A DNA stretch of 64,000 nt. Origin: Marasmius tenuissimus. Lineage: Eukaryota; Basidiomycota; Agaricomycetes; Agaricales; Marasmiaceae. The position numbers were made by a program, and so were the translations under genes. The notes under the pieces were generated by a model. That model was not told where the DNA came from. It made no database searches and saw nothing but the letters and a program-made list of their open reading frames with translations. Location: NCBI GenBank assembly GCA_029532415.1, contig JAQOTA010000053.1, positions 4,650,001 through 4,714,000 of the forward strand, written 5' to 3'. Shown here in pieces: positions 1 to 11,870 of this stretch (position 1 is its first letter; each line of letters opens with the position of its first letter).

Positions 1-562
1 GGCGCTCTCCGCTTCCGTTGGATATGTATTTTCTAGCCAAAGCCGACGCTCGCCGGTCGACATCGCCAAGTCCTTACTCATCCTCCTTTTACTGCGATAC
101 ATTCCATTCAAACTACATAGCCTTGGCTCAGCAGAATTGTGTGCAGTCTTCGACGCTCATATCATCTTGTCGATGCTGATGAATCCTCAGAAACTGCATT
201 TACCAAAGCCAGCGGCCTTTTTCGACCCAGAGTCCTTTTTCACCGCATGTTTGAGAATCTTTCGGCGTGTGTCCCTGGTCTGTGAAGAGTGTCAAAACCA
301 GGATGTTGAATCAGATTGCAAGTATGTGTTTCGGCTCCTATTCTGCTCGCTGGCGAGAAAAAACTCGGTTTCAGGCTTACTGGCGCGAGAACAGTGATTT
401 CCTCAAGGTTCTTAGCGATCATTAGGTATCATATTCACAAGAACGAACACAGAATGTTTGCTAGCCGAATCAGGCGAACGTCACACCATGGTAGATTTTG
501 GGCGTAGTACTGCACTGTGAAGAATGATATATCGCTCATTCACAACGGCTGGCCCCAACCAT
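1..562. other. Intergenic edge, no gene recognised
   Basis: Short open frames occur on both strands but none shows a recognisable domain, and all are interrupted within about 90 codons. The right part is the downstream flank of P450-A on the minus strand. Confidence 0.5.
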
Positions 563-3140
563 TCACTCCCTAACGCATCGAACCTTCAACGGACACTGCC
601 CACCCTTCTCCACCTCTCCCTCGATAGTCGGCACCATGACTCGACACGCCTCACGCCTTATCTTGTCACACTCGGGAGTGAGCGAGAACTCGAAATTGCT
701 GATCAGCTCAACGAGGAAGGTTTGCATTTCGAGGAGACTATGTGACATGTCAGTTTCAGTCAGGGAGAATCCCGAGGGAGAGGGAGAGAACACGCACGCG
801 AACCGCCAACCAATACACGAATGGACGCCTCCGGAGAACGTTAGACTACAGAAAGGGGGGTGATCAATCTCAAGTCAAGCCAGAAGTTGAGGGTTAAAAA
901 CCAAGAACGCGTACAGATTCGCGTAGACACCAACCGACGTACCACCCTTCTTCGATTCCCCGTCGTCGAGCCATCGTTCTGGCCTGAAAACGTGAGCATC
1001 CTCTCCGAATACATCTTTGCTCCTGTAAAGTCGAAAGTATCGGAAGTATAAGGATTACTGGGATTCGTGAATCAGACGTACCTATTATACCCCGCGATAG
1101 AAATCACCACCTTCTGTCCCCTGGACACAGGGATCTCACGGACCTCCTTCCCATTCGTCAGCTTGATACTCTTACTCAAGGGGATACAATCATCCACGAG
1201 CGCCATCCTGGGTGAATGAATAGCAACAGGGTGATAACGCATTGATTCCTGTGTGTGTAATTGTCAAGGACGAGCGAAGGGGGAGGCATTGTTGTCGGTA
1301 CCTTCACAACAGCGTTCAGGTAAGATAAGGATTCAAAATCCTCAGCTGTAAACTCTGATTGCGAGCGTCCTTCAGAGATAAGTTGACGTTCCTTTTTGCG
1401 GATCTCGTTTCGGAGCTTTTCTTGGATTTCGGGGTGACGAGAGAGTTCGAGGAGGGTCCAGCTAATAGAGTTCGCTGGGGAGTCGTTTTGTCCGTAAATC
1501 CATAGACGCAGACGAACGGAACTCGAACTTACCGGTCGTTTCGTGACCCGCAAGGAAGATTATTCTGTTGGTCCGTTGGTAACCGGGGTTTTCTCAAGGG
1601 CGGAACCACAGACTTACAACATCTGCGCATACAACTCCTCGTCGCTCATCCTACTCTTCTCATTCTGAGACGCCATGTTTGCTTTGACTGGGGAATGGAA
1701 CGCGTAAGTCCACATCCAAGAACATCTCGATAAATGAGAACCCCACCCAAAAATGACATGACATCCTTAGACCCACTTCCTTGTTCTTTCGATTTCTCTT
1801 CGACCAGTCCCTTCGCAACCTCCCTCGCAACTTCCCTTGCCTCTCGCCCACGAGCGAGTCGAGGATCAGATTTCGAGAGGTATTCGAATAATCCGGCCAT
1901 TTGTGTTGCAGAGATAGGGAGGTAGGAGAATAAAGTGCCCACGATGAGGGCGCCATCGGAGGGGGCGGCAAACATGTCTGCGCTAGTGGGTGGGTGGAAT
2001 TTGATGAGGGTGCGGATTACGGATACAGAAACCCCTGACCTGGACTCACTAGAGATTGTGATACGCTTTAGAAAGCCGGTTTTCTTGGTTCTCCATCGCA
2101 CCAAAGTTGTAGTCGAAGCCAGCTTGAGGTACCAATCAATCGTGTAACTCTGCAAGAAAGACACGCTGGTACTCACCGTGTCCAATTGCGTCTAATGTAG
2201 CGCGAGATGTCCATTTGGGTATGTTGAAGACCTCTGACTGGTCGTTGGATATCGACAGGAGATCTTTCCATTTGTTCGAAAGCTATATGTAAGGAGCATT
2301 GTAAACCGGGATCCCACGCTGAAACCAACGGGAAATACTGACCGAAGACGCGGCGGTGGAAAAGACGGGGACCAAAGCTTTTGCTTCTGAAGCCCCGAAT
2401 GCGGGGTTCATGATTCTTCGATGCCTCTTGTGATCTTCGCCTGATGATCATGATTCATGAGAATTAGCTCTTAACGCCATAAAGCCATAAAACCAAGGGA
2501 TACACACCATCGACATAGGCAATGCCGGGTCCTTCAACACAATGACACCGTCGGAAAAAAGGTCAGTGAAGGATAAGAGAAGACAAGAGACCACGATTCC
2601 TTACCAACGACGAACAAATTACGAGCTCGTTGATCAACAGATGCTCCCCAGTTATAGCCCTGCAAGATGTGTTGGATAGCTTTGGGGTCGGAGATGAGCA
2701 GACGATCTTCCTTCGGGTTTAATACTTGGATTTCAACATGGGGCTCGAAAGATACCAAGAAAATTAACTCACCCCGAAAGGCGCCTTGAAGCGGACGATG
2801 TTCCCATATCGCGAAAACCATTTAAAGTCCATCTGATACAAGTTCGTCTCAGCTCTGGTGGCCTTGAGTACAGGAATGAGCTGTGTCGATCATACCTCCC
2901 CTGCTTGAGCTCGAAGAAACTCTCCAAGATTGCCTATTTAGAGTCGTCAAACGCTGATTGTGTTCAAACAGGACAATTATTACCTATCAAGAACGAAGGG
3001 CTCTCCGGACCCGCAATATTGGCGACGACTCTGGACTTGCGAACACGGTAGAGAAACGCGCCTACGGCGATGGCTAGAGATACTGAAAGTTGCAATGGGC
3101 TCAAGTTCGTTTTCAGGATCTCGAGAAGAGGCATGGTCAT
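563..3140 (-). CDS. Cytochrome P450 (P450-A)
   Basis: Multi-exon haem-thiolate monooxygenase, expected to be anchored to the endoplasmic reticulum and to hydroxylate or oxidise a hydrophobic substrate with electrons from a P450 reductase. An N-terminal hydrophobic segment (SPLQLSVSLAIAVGAFLY) is followed by the proline-rich hinge AGPESPSF. The I-helix motif AGHETT lies near 1533-1552, the ExxR motif (ESMR) near 1238-1249, PERW at 971-982 and the haem loop FSGGVHSCIGWRFA near 798-839. The haem loop has His where the consensus FxxGxRxCxG has Arg. The start at 3140 (MTMPLLEIL) was chosen by alignment with P450-B and P450-C; 3134 and 3164 are alternatives. All exons I followed stay open. It lies beside a CmcJ-like oxidoreductase and P450-B on the same strand, in a probable terpenoid cluster. 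The substrate is unknown. Confidence 0.9.
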
Positions 3141-3562
3141 GGAAGTTGTGGAGTGCCTGTTCATGGGCCTCTATATATATCTCGAAGTTGGACTTGCATA
3201 GCTCGAGTCATCGGCCTCCGATTCGGAGGCGCTTCGTATTCAGTTGAAGGAATTGGGTGATGGTTATTGGCGAACTGTGAGCGTGTGAAATAGTTCGAAC
3301 TTGTTGGAATAACTGTTTCACACTCCCGGTCCGGTCTGCCCTCAGAGTCAGAGGCTTGCTGCCTTCTAGGTCTGCTCAGTGCTCAGTGCTCAGTTACACG
3401 GTGAAATAGCGTCCAATCGTTTTCGCGTATGGCAAACGACAACTTCGGGGTCAGCCTCATTCTTTTGCAATCAAAATTGGAGATACATTGCACAAAGGAC
3501 CGAGATAATTGGTACGATACATACGGATCACTGTACCGCAGACTCCAAAAAAGCGACCCAGA

Positions 3563-4534
3563 TCAGTCATCGTAGAATACGAGAGCCCGAAGCTCAATTG
3601 ATTGACGCGGAGGCGTGCCAGCTGGTGTAGTCGGGTCCTCAAAGGCGGTATGTGGCGTTAGCACGGCGACACTACCATCTTCGATGGAATCATAACTGGT
3701 AGAGGAAGACGTTGGCCGGGGTTTCCTACAGAGGCTGTGATAATGGACTCACCACTTGATTAGGATAATTTCTTCCGGCGTCAATCCCCGAACATATTTC
3801 CACTTGTGTTCGGGATTGTACTTCACAGTGAAGGTTTCTCCATCTTTATCCGCGTACTTCAAATCTGTTGGAACGAGGTCCTTCTCCCAGTCGACGCTTT
3901 GGAAGTCACAAACAGCTAGTGGCCAGTCCAGCGCCGGATGGGAGATAGGACGCCAGAGGTTGATGATCTGGAAGCGGTGCTTCAAAAGCTCTTCGGCCTC
4001 TTCCTCTGGGAGGTGGCGTCTGACACGGTTATGTGCTGCCTTGGGCGTCTGGTCGACGTGAACTCGAGGCACAGGCATACGCTTGTCGGTTTCTACTATT
4101 GGAGTATCGCCTTCCTCACGTCGTCGGACGGCTGGATGAAAAAGACAGACGTTGTACAGTCAGACAATGTCGCTGTAAATCCAACAGGAAGAGAACCCAC
4201 TATGGTCGAACAAGACAACTTTGCTTGCTCCGGTGAGTTTCTTGATCAACTCAATACTCTCCGGGTAGTATTCCTTCTCGATCTCTATGTCATTGGCGAA
4301 AGAGGTATGGCCGACGGGGTGCTTTCCGAAGTAGAATCCACTCTTATCGAGCGAAACGCTGTCCTCTTTTCCGCGAACGTTCTCGATCTGGAGGATATAT
4401 TCCTCAGTCGTGTAGTTGAGCCTGGGAACGCCCTCCGGAGGTTCAACAACGTAATTGTATGGTTTACTACCGTCCGCAGGAGGGACAAAATAGTGTAGTT
4501 TTGCTGGGACGGTGTCGAAGTTGAGTCCGGACAT
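3563..4534 (-). CDS. CmcJ/GA4-desaturase-like (AsaB-type) oxidoreductase
   Basis: Three exons (4201-4534, 3753-4131, 3563-3695) join in phase to a 281-residue protein. It matches the fungal family related to the methoxylase subunit CmcJ and to AsaB, thought to be non-haem iron/2-oxoglutarate-type oxidoreductases of secondary metabolism. Family marks are a hydrophobic start leading to NYVVEPPEG, the motif DHTVRRR formed across the first splice, then RVHVDQTP (putative His-x-Asp metal ligands), NLWRPISHPALDWPLAVCD, and a C-terminal segment FEDPTTPAGTPPRQSIELRA carrying the Arg-x-Ser expected for 2-oxoglutarate binding. It lies between two P450 paralogues on the same strand, which suggests a tailoring role in the same pathway. 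The reaction cannot be read from the sequence. Confidence 0.9.
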
Positions 4535-5098
4535 GTCGTTGATCTAAGGGCTGAGAATCTGAACGATGAGAGAGAGAACCTGGATTGGATGGACCATAGA
4601 AGATAATGAGGAGACCTTCTTATACTGTACCTTCTACTAAGGAACAGAAAGTATCTCGCCACTCAGAGCAATTATTGCGCTATCTTCTATGCTGACTGAC
4701 CATTGAAGGTCCACCGGAACCGTCATGGACCAGCTCGGCTTGGGATCCTATTAAAAGGCCTCGTGAACGAGTCATAAAATCCTAGATGAGCGGGATAGCG
4801 AGCATAGGATTGTTGCCAATTCCGCTAACTCCGGACGTGCCGCCAAGGCGATGGGTAATGTCATTTAGATGGTTTCTCCGTCTTTCCAGAGGTCGTTTCA
4901 ACAAACCTGCTCTTCTTACGGTACGGGGTATTCAGATGCAAAGTGCAAGAGCGCCGACTTGACTCATCGTCTACAGTAAAGGCACATTATTACAGGGCGA
5001 TAATTGGATAATTGAAACACCTGGAGTAGATTCTGCTCTGGCTAAGAGAGTGGCATGACGACAGCTTCAATCTTGATAGCTCTGGAATCAACCCCCAA
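4535..5098. other. Intergenic between oxidoreductase and P450-B
   Basis: Holds the 5' flank of the CmcJ-like gene and the 3' flank of P450-B, both on the minus strand. No conserved open frame was seen. Confidence 0.5.
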
Positions 5099-7707
5099 TC
5101 ACTCCCTTACACATCGAACCTTCAACGGACACTGCCCGCCCTTCTCCACCTCTCCCTCAATAGTCGGCACCATAACAGCACACGCCTCCCGCCTTATCTT
5201 GTCGCATTCGGGGGTTGTAGAGAACTCAAAGTTTCCGATGAGCTCGACAAGGAAGGTCTGCAATTCAAGGACACTACACGGGGGAGAACATCAGCAGTGA
5301 ATAGATAAGTGCCAAAAGCTCGGACTCACGCAAACCGCCAACCGATACACGAGCGGACACCTCCGGAGAACGTCAAACTGAAAGTAGAAACAAGGGACCA
5401 TGCCTGCATAAGAAACGCAAAACCAAAGCTCTCGAATGAGAGGATTGAATACGTACAGATTCGCAAAGACGCCCACCGACGTACCACCACCCTTCTGCGA
5501 CTCAACCGAGTCATTCGAGAGCCATCTCTCAGGCCTGAAAATGTGGGCATCTTCGCCGAATACTTCTTGATTCCTGATGATATTAGGCATCGCGCACCTT
5601 GATTAGCATCCCTTTTTTCTCGAACCGATTCAAACAGAGAACGAACCTATTATACGCCGCAATAGAAATTAACACTTTCTGTCCCTTCCGTACAGGAATC
5701 TCATTAACCTCCCTCCCACTCGTCGTCTTGACGCTCTCACTGAGCGGTAGACAATCATCCACAAGTGCCATCTTAGGAAGACGAATGGCAACGGGGTGGT
5801 AACGCATTGATTCCTACGAACGCCAGAGGTAATCAATCCCAATTCTAAGATGGCCAGGGGTTTGAACCAACCTTGAGTACGGCATTCATGTAGGAAAGTG
5901 AATCCAGGTCTGCTGCTGTAAATCCTGAAGCGGAACGTCCTTCCGAGATGATCTGACCCTCCTTGTCGCGGATTTCCTTTCGCAGCCTATCCTGGACCTC
6001 AGGGTGCCGAGCTATCTCGAGGAGGGACCAGCTGAGGGAGTTGGCTATGCGGGAATGGAGATCTTTAGTCGAATACTGGTGCTCCCGGAATCATAAAGAC
6101 TCACCGGTTGTCTCATGTCCCGCAATGAACATGACGCTAGTACGAGTCGTACGTATCAAGTTCACATCCATATCCACATCGATAGTAGAAAGAGGGACTG
6201 GAACTCACAGCATCTGCGCATACAACTCCTCATCGCTAAGCCTATTCTTCTCGCTTTGAGAGGCCATATTGGCTTTCACTGCCATACCATGGAGTTCAGA
6301 AATTCAACCCGTACACGAAAATGGAGGTACTCACCCAAAAGTGACATAACGTCTTTACCCCTGCTCTCAGTCGCAACCTTCGACTTCTCCCTGACCAGTT
6401 CACTCGCAACCTCTCTCGCGACCTCTCTCGACTCTCTTCCCCTCGCAAGCCGGGGATCGGATTTCGACAGGTATTCGAGCAGACGGCACATCACCCCGAT
6501 GGGGATGAATGAAGTTAAGTGGCCCCGAATCAGTGCCTTGTCGGAGGGTGCAGAGAACATATCCGCGCTTTTGAGTTCTTGCTCAGCATCGGTGCCGCAA
6601 ACATGAGCCTGGAAGGGAAGACTCACAAGAGATTGTGATACACATTAGCCAGCCGATTATCTTGATTTTGCATGGCACCAAAGTTGTAGTCGAACCCCGC
6701 TGAATGGTATAATGAGGACTACAACGACCGTGTAAAAGCTCCAATTACCCACCATGTCCGATCGCGTCCAGCGTAGCTCGGGATACCCATTTCGTCATGT
6801 CGAATACCTGTCCTTCAGTCCCATCCCCATTTTGGGATAGAGAGAGCAAGTCTTTCCATTTGTTCGTCAACTACAGGTCATTAATAGATAGAACATTTGA
6901 CTCGAAACGGTTCCTACTTACCACAGAAGCCGCCTCAGAGAACACAGGAACCAGCGCTTTCGCTTCGGGAGCACCAAACGCAGGGTTCATGATTCTACGA
7001 TGTCTTTTGTGATCTTCACCTGCAAGTGGGTAGGTATTTGAGAACCTTATGAAGGAGGATAGTGGATGGAAGTACGAACCTTGTACATAGAGAATACTGG
7101 GACCTTCGTCGGTCATCAACTATGTATCCACGAACAACTCAAGATGAACGATCGCTCAGCGCTCACCGGCAACAAAGAATGTGCTAGCACGCGATTCGGT
7201 AGGTTGTCCCCATCGGTAGCCCTGCAAGATGTGCTGCACGGCTTTGGGATCGGATATGAGAAGACGGTCTTCCTGGCGCGTTTCATTTGCGCATCAGAAC
7301 ATAAGTAGATACTTGATAGAGATTCAACTCACCCCAAACGGTGCCTTGTAGCGAACGACGGGTCCGAACTTTGAGGTCCATTCAAAATCAATCTGAGGAT
7401 TCGAAAATGGTGATGATGAGCATGATGCCCGTGACGAATGCATTGTATATACTTACATCGCCCGCTTGAGTGCGAAAGATCTCTCCCAGATGCCCTGTTC
7501 AAAAACTATCAGTACTGGGCACCGTATCAGAGATCAAACATCCATACCTATCGAAAACGAAGGACTCTTCGGGCCTGGGAGATCAGCCACCGCAGATTTG
7601 CCAGTGTACTTGCGGTATCCGTAAAGAATAAACCCGATCGCAATACCTCCTACGATGGAAGTCGAGAATTGGCCGGGAAAATAATTGAGGGTGTCGGATA
7701 AGGTCAT
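5099..7707 (-). CDS. Cytochrome P450 (P450-B)
   Basis: Paralogue of P450-A with the same exon layout. The protein starts MTLSDTLNYFPGQF, has one N-terminal hydrophobic segment (SIVGGIAIGFILYGY) and the hinge PGPKSPSF. The I-helix AGHETT is split from the next exon by an intron near 6103-6125. ESMR follows, then PERW at 5522-5533 and the haem loop FSGGVRSCIGWRFA near 5335-5372, with the consensus Arg. The C-terminus ends VRCVRE, identical to P450-A. No stop or frameshift was found in the exons followed. Its position in line with the CmcJ-like gene and P450-A suggests co-expression, but there is no direct evidence for that. Substrate unknown. Confidence 0.9.
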
Positions 7708-9322
7708 GTTGGGTGGAGCTTTGGTTCGAGTCTTCGACTTGCTTTTATACCATCCAGTGAGGAATCCATAGGCGGAATAGCCGTATCAACTGAATTGAAA
7801 CGCGTCGTGATGATCTGAACATATTGACGCGATGTTCCAATTGGTAGCCGGAACTCCCGAGGACCGAGGGCTTTGTCGTCAAGTCGAGAAAACAGATGAT
7901 TGTGGTTATGGCGGGCATCCTGCGAGTAGGTGAGGTCAGCGCGAGTAAAGCAGCATCATGTAGCAGAATTACACACCGAAACCTAATCAACGTCGTCGTG
8001 AACCACGCATAAGCCTGACCAGTGAGCAAACCCAGTCTAGCGGTAACTTATTCTCAAAATCCCTAGAGCTTTGGCCTATCGTCTCTGTCTGAGTCCAGCC
8101 GTTTGCATATCAGAGGTGATCTTGTAGTTCGTCGTTACCGAGGGAAGAGATGGTGGGTGACGATGGTGGTGAAGGTACAAAAGAGGATGGACAAGAAATT
8201 CAACTCCTTGGCGGGCCGGACGGTCCGTGCCGAGGACGTTAAATTCCTGGTCACTGTCAGACTTCAGTGCACTCGTACTCAGTACTCAGTACTCAGCGCT
8301 CAGCGCTTCAGCACTGATTGTGAATTTGAACACTCACTCCCAACCATCATCTCTGTCTCTCCATTCACCCAAAATTCAACTCACCGCCTCCTCTGGCAGC
8401 ATGAAGATCAGATCATTGGCGCAGCGCCTTCCTGAATCCTCCCAGGTCTCGTCGAAACCCATCATCTACTCTGTTCGACGCGCTCGCAGATATCCTCGAC
8501 AACCCGAGTCCCCTCACCTGCTTACTTGGTATTATCGTGCCTTCGAACTTATCTTTCACGGCTTCCACGGAAAAAGCATAGGGTCAGGCGTGTGATTCGA
8601 GTTTAATATCGATATCGGCTAGGCTGGCGGTGGTTCGTGCTTAGTGAATGTATTGCTCATATTGAGTACACGAATCGAATCAATCGTTCACATGCCCATT
8701 GCATGGACACATCCAGCTACAGCTGGCAGTTCAAAACGACTTCACAGGCACGAAACAGACCAGTCAAAGAGGCAGAAGAAGCGCTTCCCCGGTTACCGGT
8801 ATCTGTATCGACGGCATGAGATTGGTACTGAGATTTTGTTCCCTTTCTAAAATGCTTACACGTATTTCCAGCAGCTAGGAATTAAGAGCATCTGGACATG
8901 TTGAAGCAAACGTGAGCGCTGCCTTTCCTAACCACTTTTTTAATACTTCATGGCTCGGAAGGAAGGAGGAAGGTTGATTACGAAGAGAATATTACGCAAC
9001 TCGAGGAGGCCTGGAATGAGTCATGTCATTGTTACTCGGCGAGCACGGTTATACCCAGAACGGCGACAGTGGGCGCGATTGTACGACGCCCATATTCGGG
9101 GCCGTTTTCGTTCAATGAGGATCGGCTCCCGAACTCCAAAGTTCATTCGTATGAACTTCCATGACTCGGAACCAAGCACCGATAAGACGCGCCATGTACC
9201 GAGGACCGACTAGGCGAGAGTGAAAATCGATATAAAACCTGGCAGGTTCATCTGGATATCGTCAGTAAATCAAAATTCCCCTCAACACCTCAACGAACGA
9301 TCATACTCATCTTTCGAACGTT
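7708..9322. other. Long intergenic stretch, no gene supported
   Basis: This 1.6 kb stretch separates P450-B from the divergently transcribed GST. Several short frames exist on both strands (for example a plus frame at 8401-8595), but none shows a known domain or a convincing splice pattern. A short iteration of the unit AGTACTCAG/CGCTCAG occurs near 8277-8306. The last few hundred bases are the presumed GST promoter. Confidence 0.5.
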
Positions 9323-10143
9323 ATGGCCGACTCGAACTCAAAACCCATCATTTTTTATGACATCGCCTCAGGGCCCCCAGTCCACACATTTGCTCCCAAC
9401 CCATGGAAAACGCGGTACGTGCCCACCGGCACTGGTAGCCTTGCTCTTATCAAAACCATCCTAACGTTCCTGACAGCTATGCCCTCAACGTAAAACGCGT
9501 CCACTACCAAACCGAATGGGTCGATCTCCCCGACATCACCAACGTCCGTAAACGTCTCAACGCAGCACCCGTCCGAAAATTCGCAGATGGAGAGGACTTT
9601 TACACTCTCCCCGTCATCCAGGACCAGGAAAAGGGAGAAGTCGTAGGGGACTCGTTCGATATCGCGGTGTATCTCGATAAGACATATCCCGATTCTGGTG
9701 ATCGCCTCTTCCCGAACGGAGTAGCACTGAGCGCGGCGTTTAACAAATACGTGGATGAGGCCTTCTCGAAGCATGTCATCTTGGTCGCACATGGGATGCC
9801 GTTTAACCCTGAGACGGCGGAGGTGTCGAAGGCGGAGTTTCTTCGGAGGACTGGATTGGAGAGGTGGGAGCAACTGGCTGTTGAGGGAGAGGAGAGGACG
9901 AAGAAGATTGAGGAATATAAGGTTGGACTCAACGATCTGGCTATGGCGTACAAGCACAGACCGAACCCAGAGACCCCATGGTTGGAAGGAGGAAGCTCGC
10001 CGACGTACGCTGATCTGATTGTGGGTGGATGGTTAGCGATGATGAAGAATGTGTTCAAGGAATGGGAGGACATGAAGACATGGCACGACGGTCTGTGGGC
10101 CAGAATTGATTCTGAGCTTGAAAAGTTTGCGCAGGCTCACTAG
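9323..10143 (+). CDS. Glutathione S-transferase, fungal etherase-like class
   Basis: Two exons (9323-9414 and 9477-10143) join in phase to 252 residues. The N-terminal thioredoxin-fold GST domain begins IIFYDIASGPP and continues through NPWKTRYALN, a signature I recognise from basidiomycete GSTs related to bacterial LigE/LigF beta-etherases (GTE/FuA classes). The motif YTLPVIQD provides the cis-proline, and GDSFDIAVYLDKTYP the glutathione gamma-glutamyl contact (Asp-Ser). The all-alpha C-terminal domain runs from about residue 95 to the end and contains YADLIVGGWL. Such enzymes conjugate or cleave aromatic and electrophilic compounds in the cytosol. Its place between P450-B and the NmrA-like gene suggests detoxification or tailoring of a pathway product, which is inference. 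Confidence 0.93.
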
Positions 10144-10829
10144 AGTACTTGACGTGAATGTATCAGATACGTAGCCTTCCAAAAGATAGCTTTCTTGAGG
10201 GTATACGACAGAGGAAGACCGTCGCCAAAGTGCGCTTGGTCGACGTCGGTGACGACGAGCAAAAACGCTTTGTAAGCTTCCGCGCGCGGCTCTCCCACCA
10301 TGGACCCCGAATTCCCAGCTGTCCTCAAAACCTCATCGACTGCTATTATCTCGGAAACGTCGACAGCATTCCTCGAGATGACTAGCATGGAGATCAAAGT
10401 GTCAAAATCAGATGTAGATTATCGGTACGTACCCATTTGCGCCCTTTCGCAACGACTATAGGTCGTCAATGGCATGCTTGCAACTAGCACCGTCTGAACA
10501 ACGCATCTGCTGACGAGGGAGGGATGTACATACCAGCATTCTCTACGAGGCATCTTCTGCCAGATAATTCAGATTTCGAGAACAAATTGTTGGCGTCGCT
10601 CATGGGCTCGACGGGTGCATCAGTACAATTGCTTTGAGTGGCTCATGTTTACGCCTGTCTACGCTCGGGTACAAAAAATAACTCCAAAGTCGATGGGAAG
10701 ATCAGAATCTGCTTTCTTTGTCACTAGACTGATTGTCTGCATTTTTTCAGGCCTAGAACGACCTAATGCAAATATACATCAAAGTCAGCGATGAAAAGGA
10801 AAAGATGAAGGCGAACATAAGCTTGGATC
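10144..10829. repeat. 3' part of direct-repeat copy 1
   Basis: Non-coding downstream flank of the GST. From about 10,355 onward it matches 16,222-16,580 in the same orientation, as mosaic blocks such as AAACGTCGACAG, TCTACGCTCGGGTACAAAAAA and GACCTAATGCAAATATA. No gene was seen; a minus frame at 10,140-10,397 has no recognisable domain. Confidence 0.6.
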
Positions 10830-11110
10830 TCACCAATGCACTTTACCAAGCTCACTCCTGACATCCTCCCAGGCTTCTTCGGTTATTTCTGTCATCTTTC
10901 CTTGGCAGATGTCGAGCTGATTCGTCTGTAGTACGATACGACGATCGGCACTCAATCTGTAGTGTTTCTTCACCAGTCCAATGACATCCTAATCAGTGTG
11001 AGTTAGGGTTCAGAGACGACTGGCAGGTATTCATAGTAAGGGGCGCACGCTATAGACAAGTGGCTTTTGTACCAGTTTTGGTGGGAGGTTCACGTATGAC
11101 CATTCCGATG
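10355..11110. repeat. Direct repeat, copy 1 (about 0.75 kb)
   Basis: Matches 16,222-16,910 in the same orientation. The similarity covers the 3' flank and the two exons of a minus-strand fragment of the ubiquitin-fusion family. Identity is partial, so the duplication is not recent. Together with copy 2 it brackets the NmrA-like and sesquiterpene synthase genes. Confidence 0.7.
10830..11100 (-). pseudogene. Relic of ubiquitin-fusion family, N-terminal module only
   Basis: Reads LPPKLVQKPLVYS, then after an intron-like gap DVIGLVKKHYRL, VLQTNQLDICQGKM and TEITEEAWEDVRSELGKVHW, then stops. This matches the first two exons of the complete genes at 18,011 and 45,919. No in-frame ATG was found for the first exon, and the ubiquitin-like and C-terminal domains are absent. 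I therefore call it a relic, though a short expressed product cannot be excluded. Confidence 0.65.
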
Positions 11111-11870
11111 TGCTCAACAGCATGAGATTGGAGGTTGGGCTGGTGTTTGGAGTGTTTGTGGCCCTTAGCATTGCAGCTAACCCTACTTAGCATAATTCGC
11201 ACGAGCCCCACCTTCATTGATCTGTTTAGCTCCAAACAACCGCACATGGCCAAAATGCAAGTACCTACGCACCATACATGCCTCTCGTGGTCAGGAATAC
11301 TGAGATAATGTTGCTCTATAGCTTCAGGATGGATTTGCAGCCTTTTGATCGCGATGGTAGTGGTTGAATCTCGTTGGGACGTCGTAAGTTCATTGTACGT
11401 CGCAGAAGTCGCCACGCGATTACCATTGAGTTGGCCACGCGTCTCTGTTTGGTTATAAACAGATCAGTGAAGGTGGGGGTCGTGCGAATTATGCTAGGGT
11501 TTCATTGTTAGCTGTGATATAGTGGGTGAGTGGGTGCAAGACGGGTTCCCGGCCATTTAAGATCACTCCTTACGTCCACAAACTCAATTTGTTGATGCGC
11601 CAAACAGTCCGAGTCACTTATAGTAGAAAAGTTTGAACTGGATGGAGGGTCTAGTGTGGGAAGTGCCATCTCCTCTACCTCCGACGGCTACCAAACCTCA
11701 GTTAACCCTCCCGGGAAAGCCGGTATGGCCAGTTTTTCTTACAAATTCGTGGTGGAAGTTTTGACTATAGCTTCAGATTTCCCGATCAATCACGACACGA
11801 CACATTCCCCTGGGCATCAGGGTGCTCATAAGCGACCTTTACTCCTGATCTTCGCCAATCTTGTCCCTCA
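11111..11870. other. Intergenic upstream of the NmrA-like gene
   Basis: Contains a minus-strand open frame (11,050-11,415) without recognisable domain and the presumed promoter of the plus-strand NmrA-like gene. Nothing else is supported. Confidence 0.45.

Noticed and set aside
3738..4498. Long plus-strand frames opposite the CmcJ-like gene
   Set aside because: They are antisense shadows; the minus strand gives a complete spliced family member.
8103..8595. Two overlapping plus frames of 110 and 122 codons
   Set aside because: No domain, no consistent splicing, and they run over a short tandem iteration.
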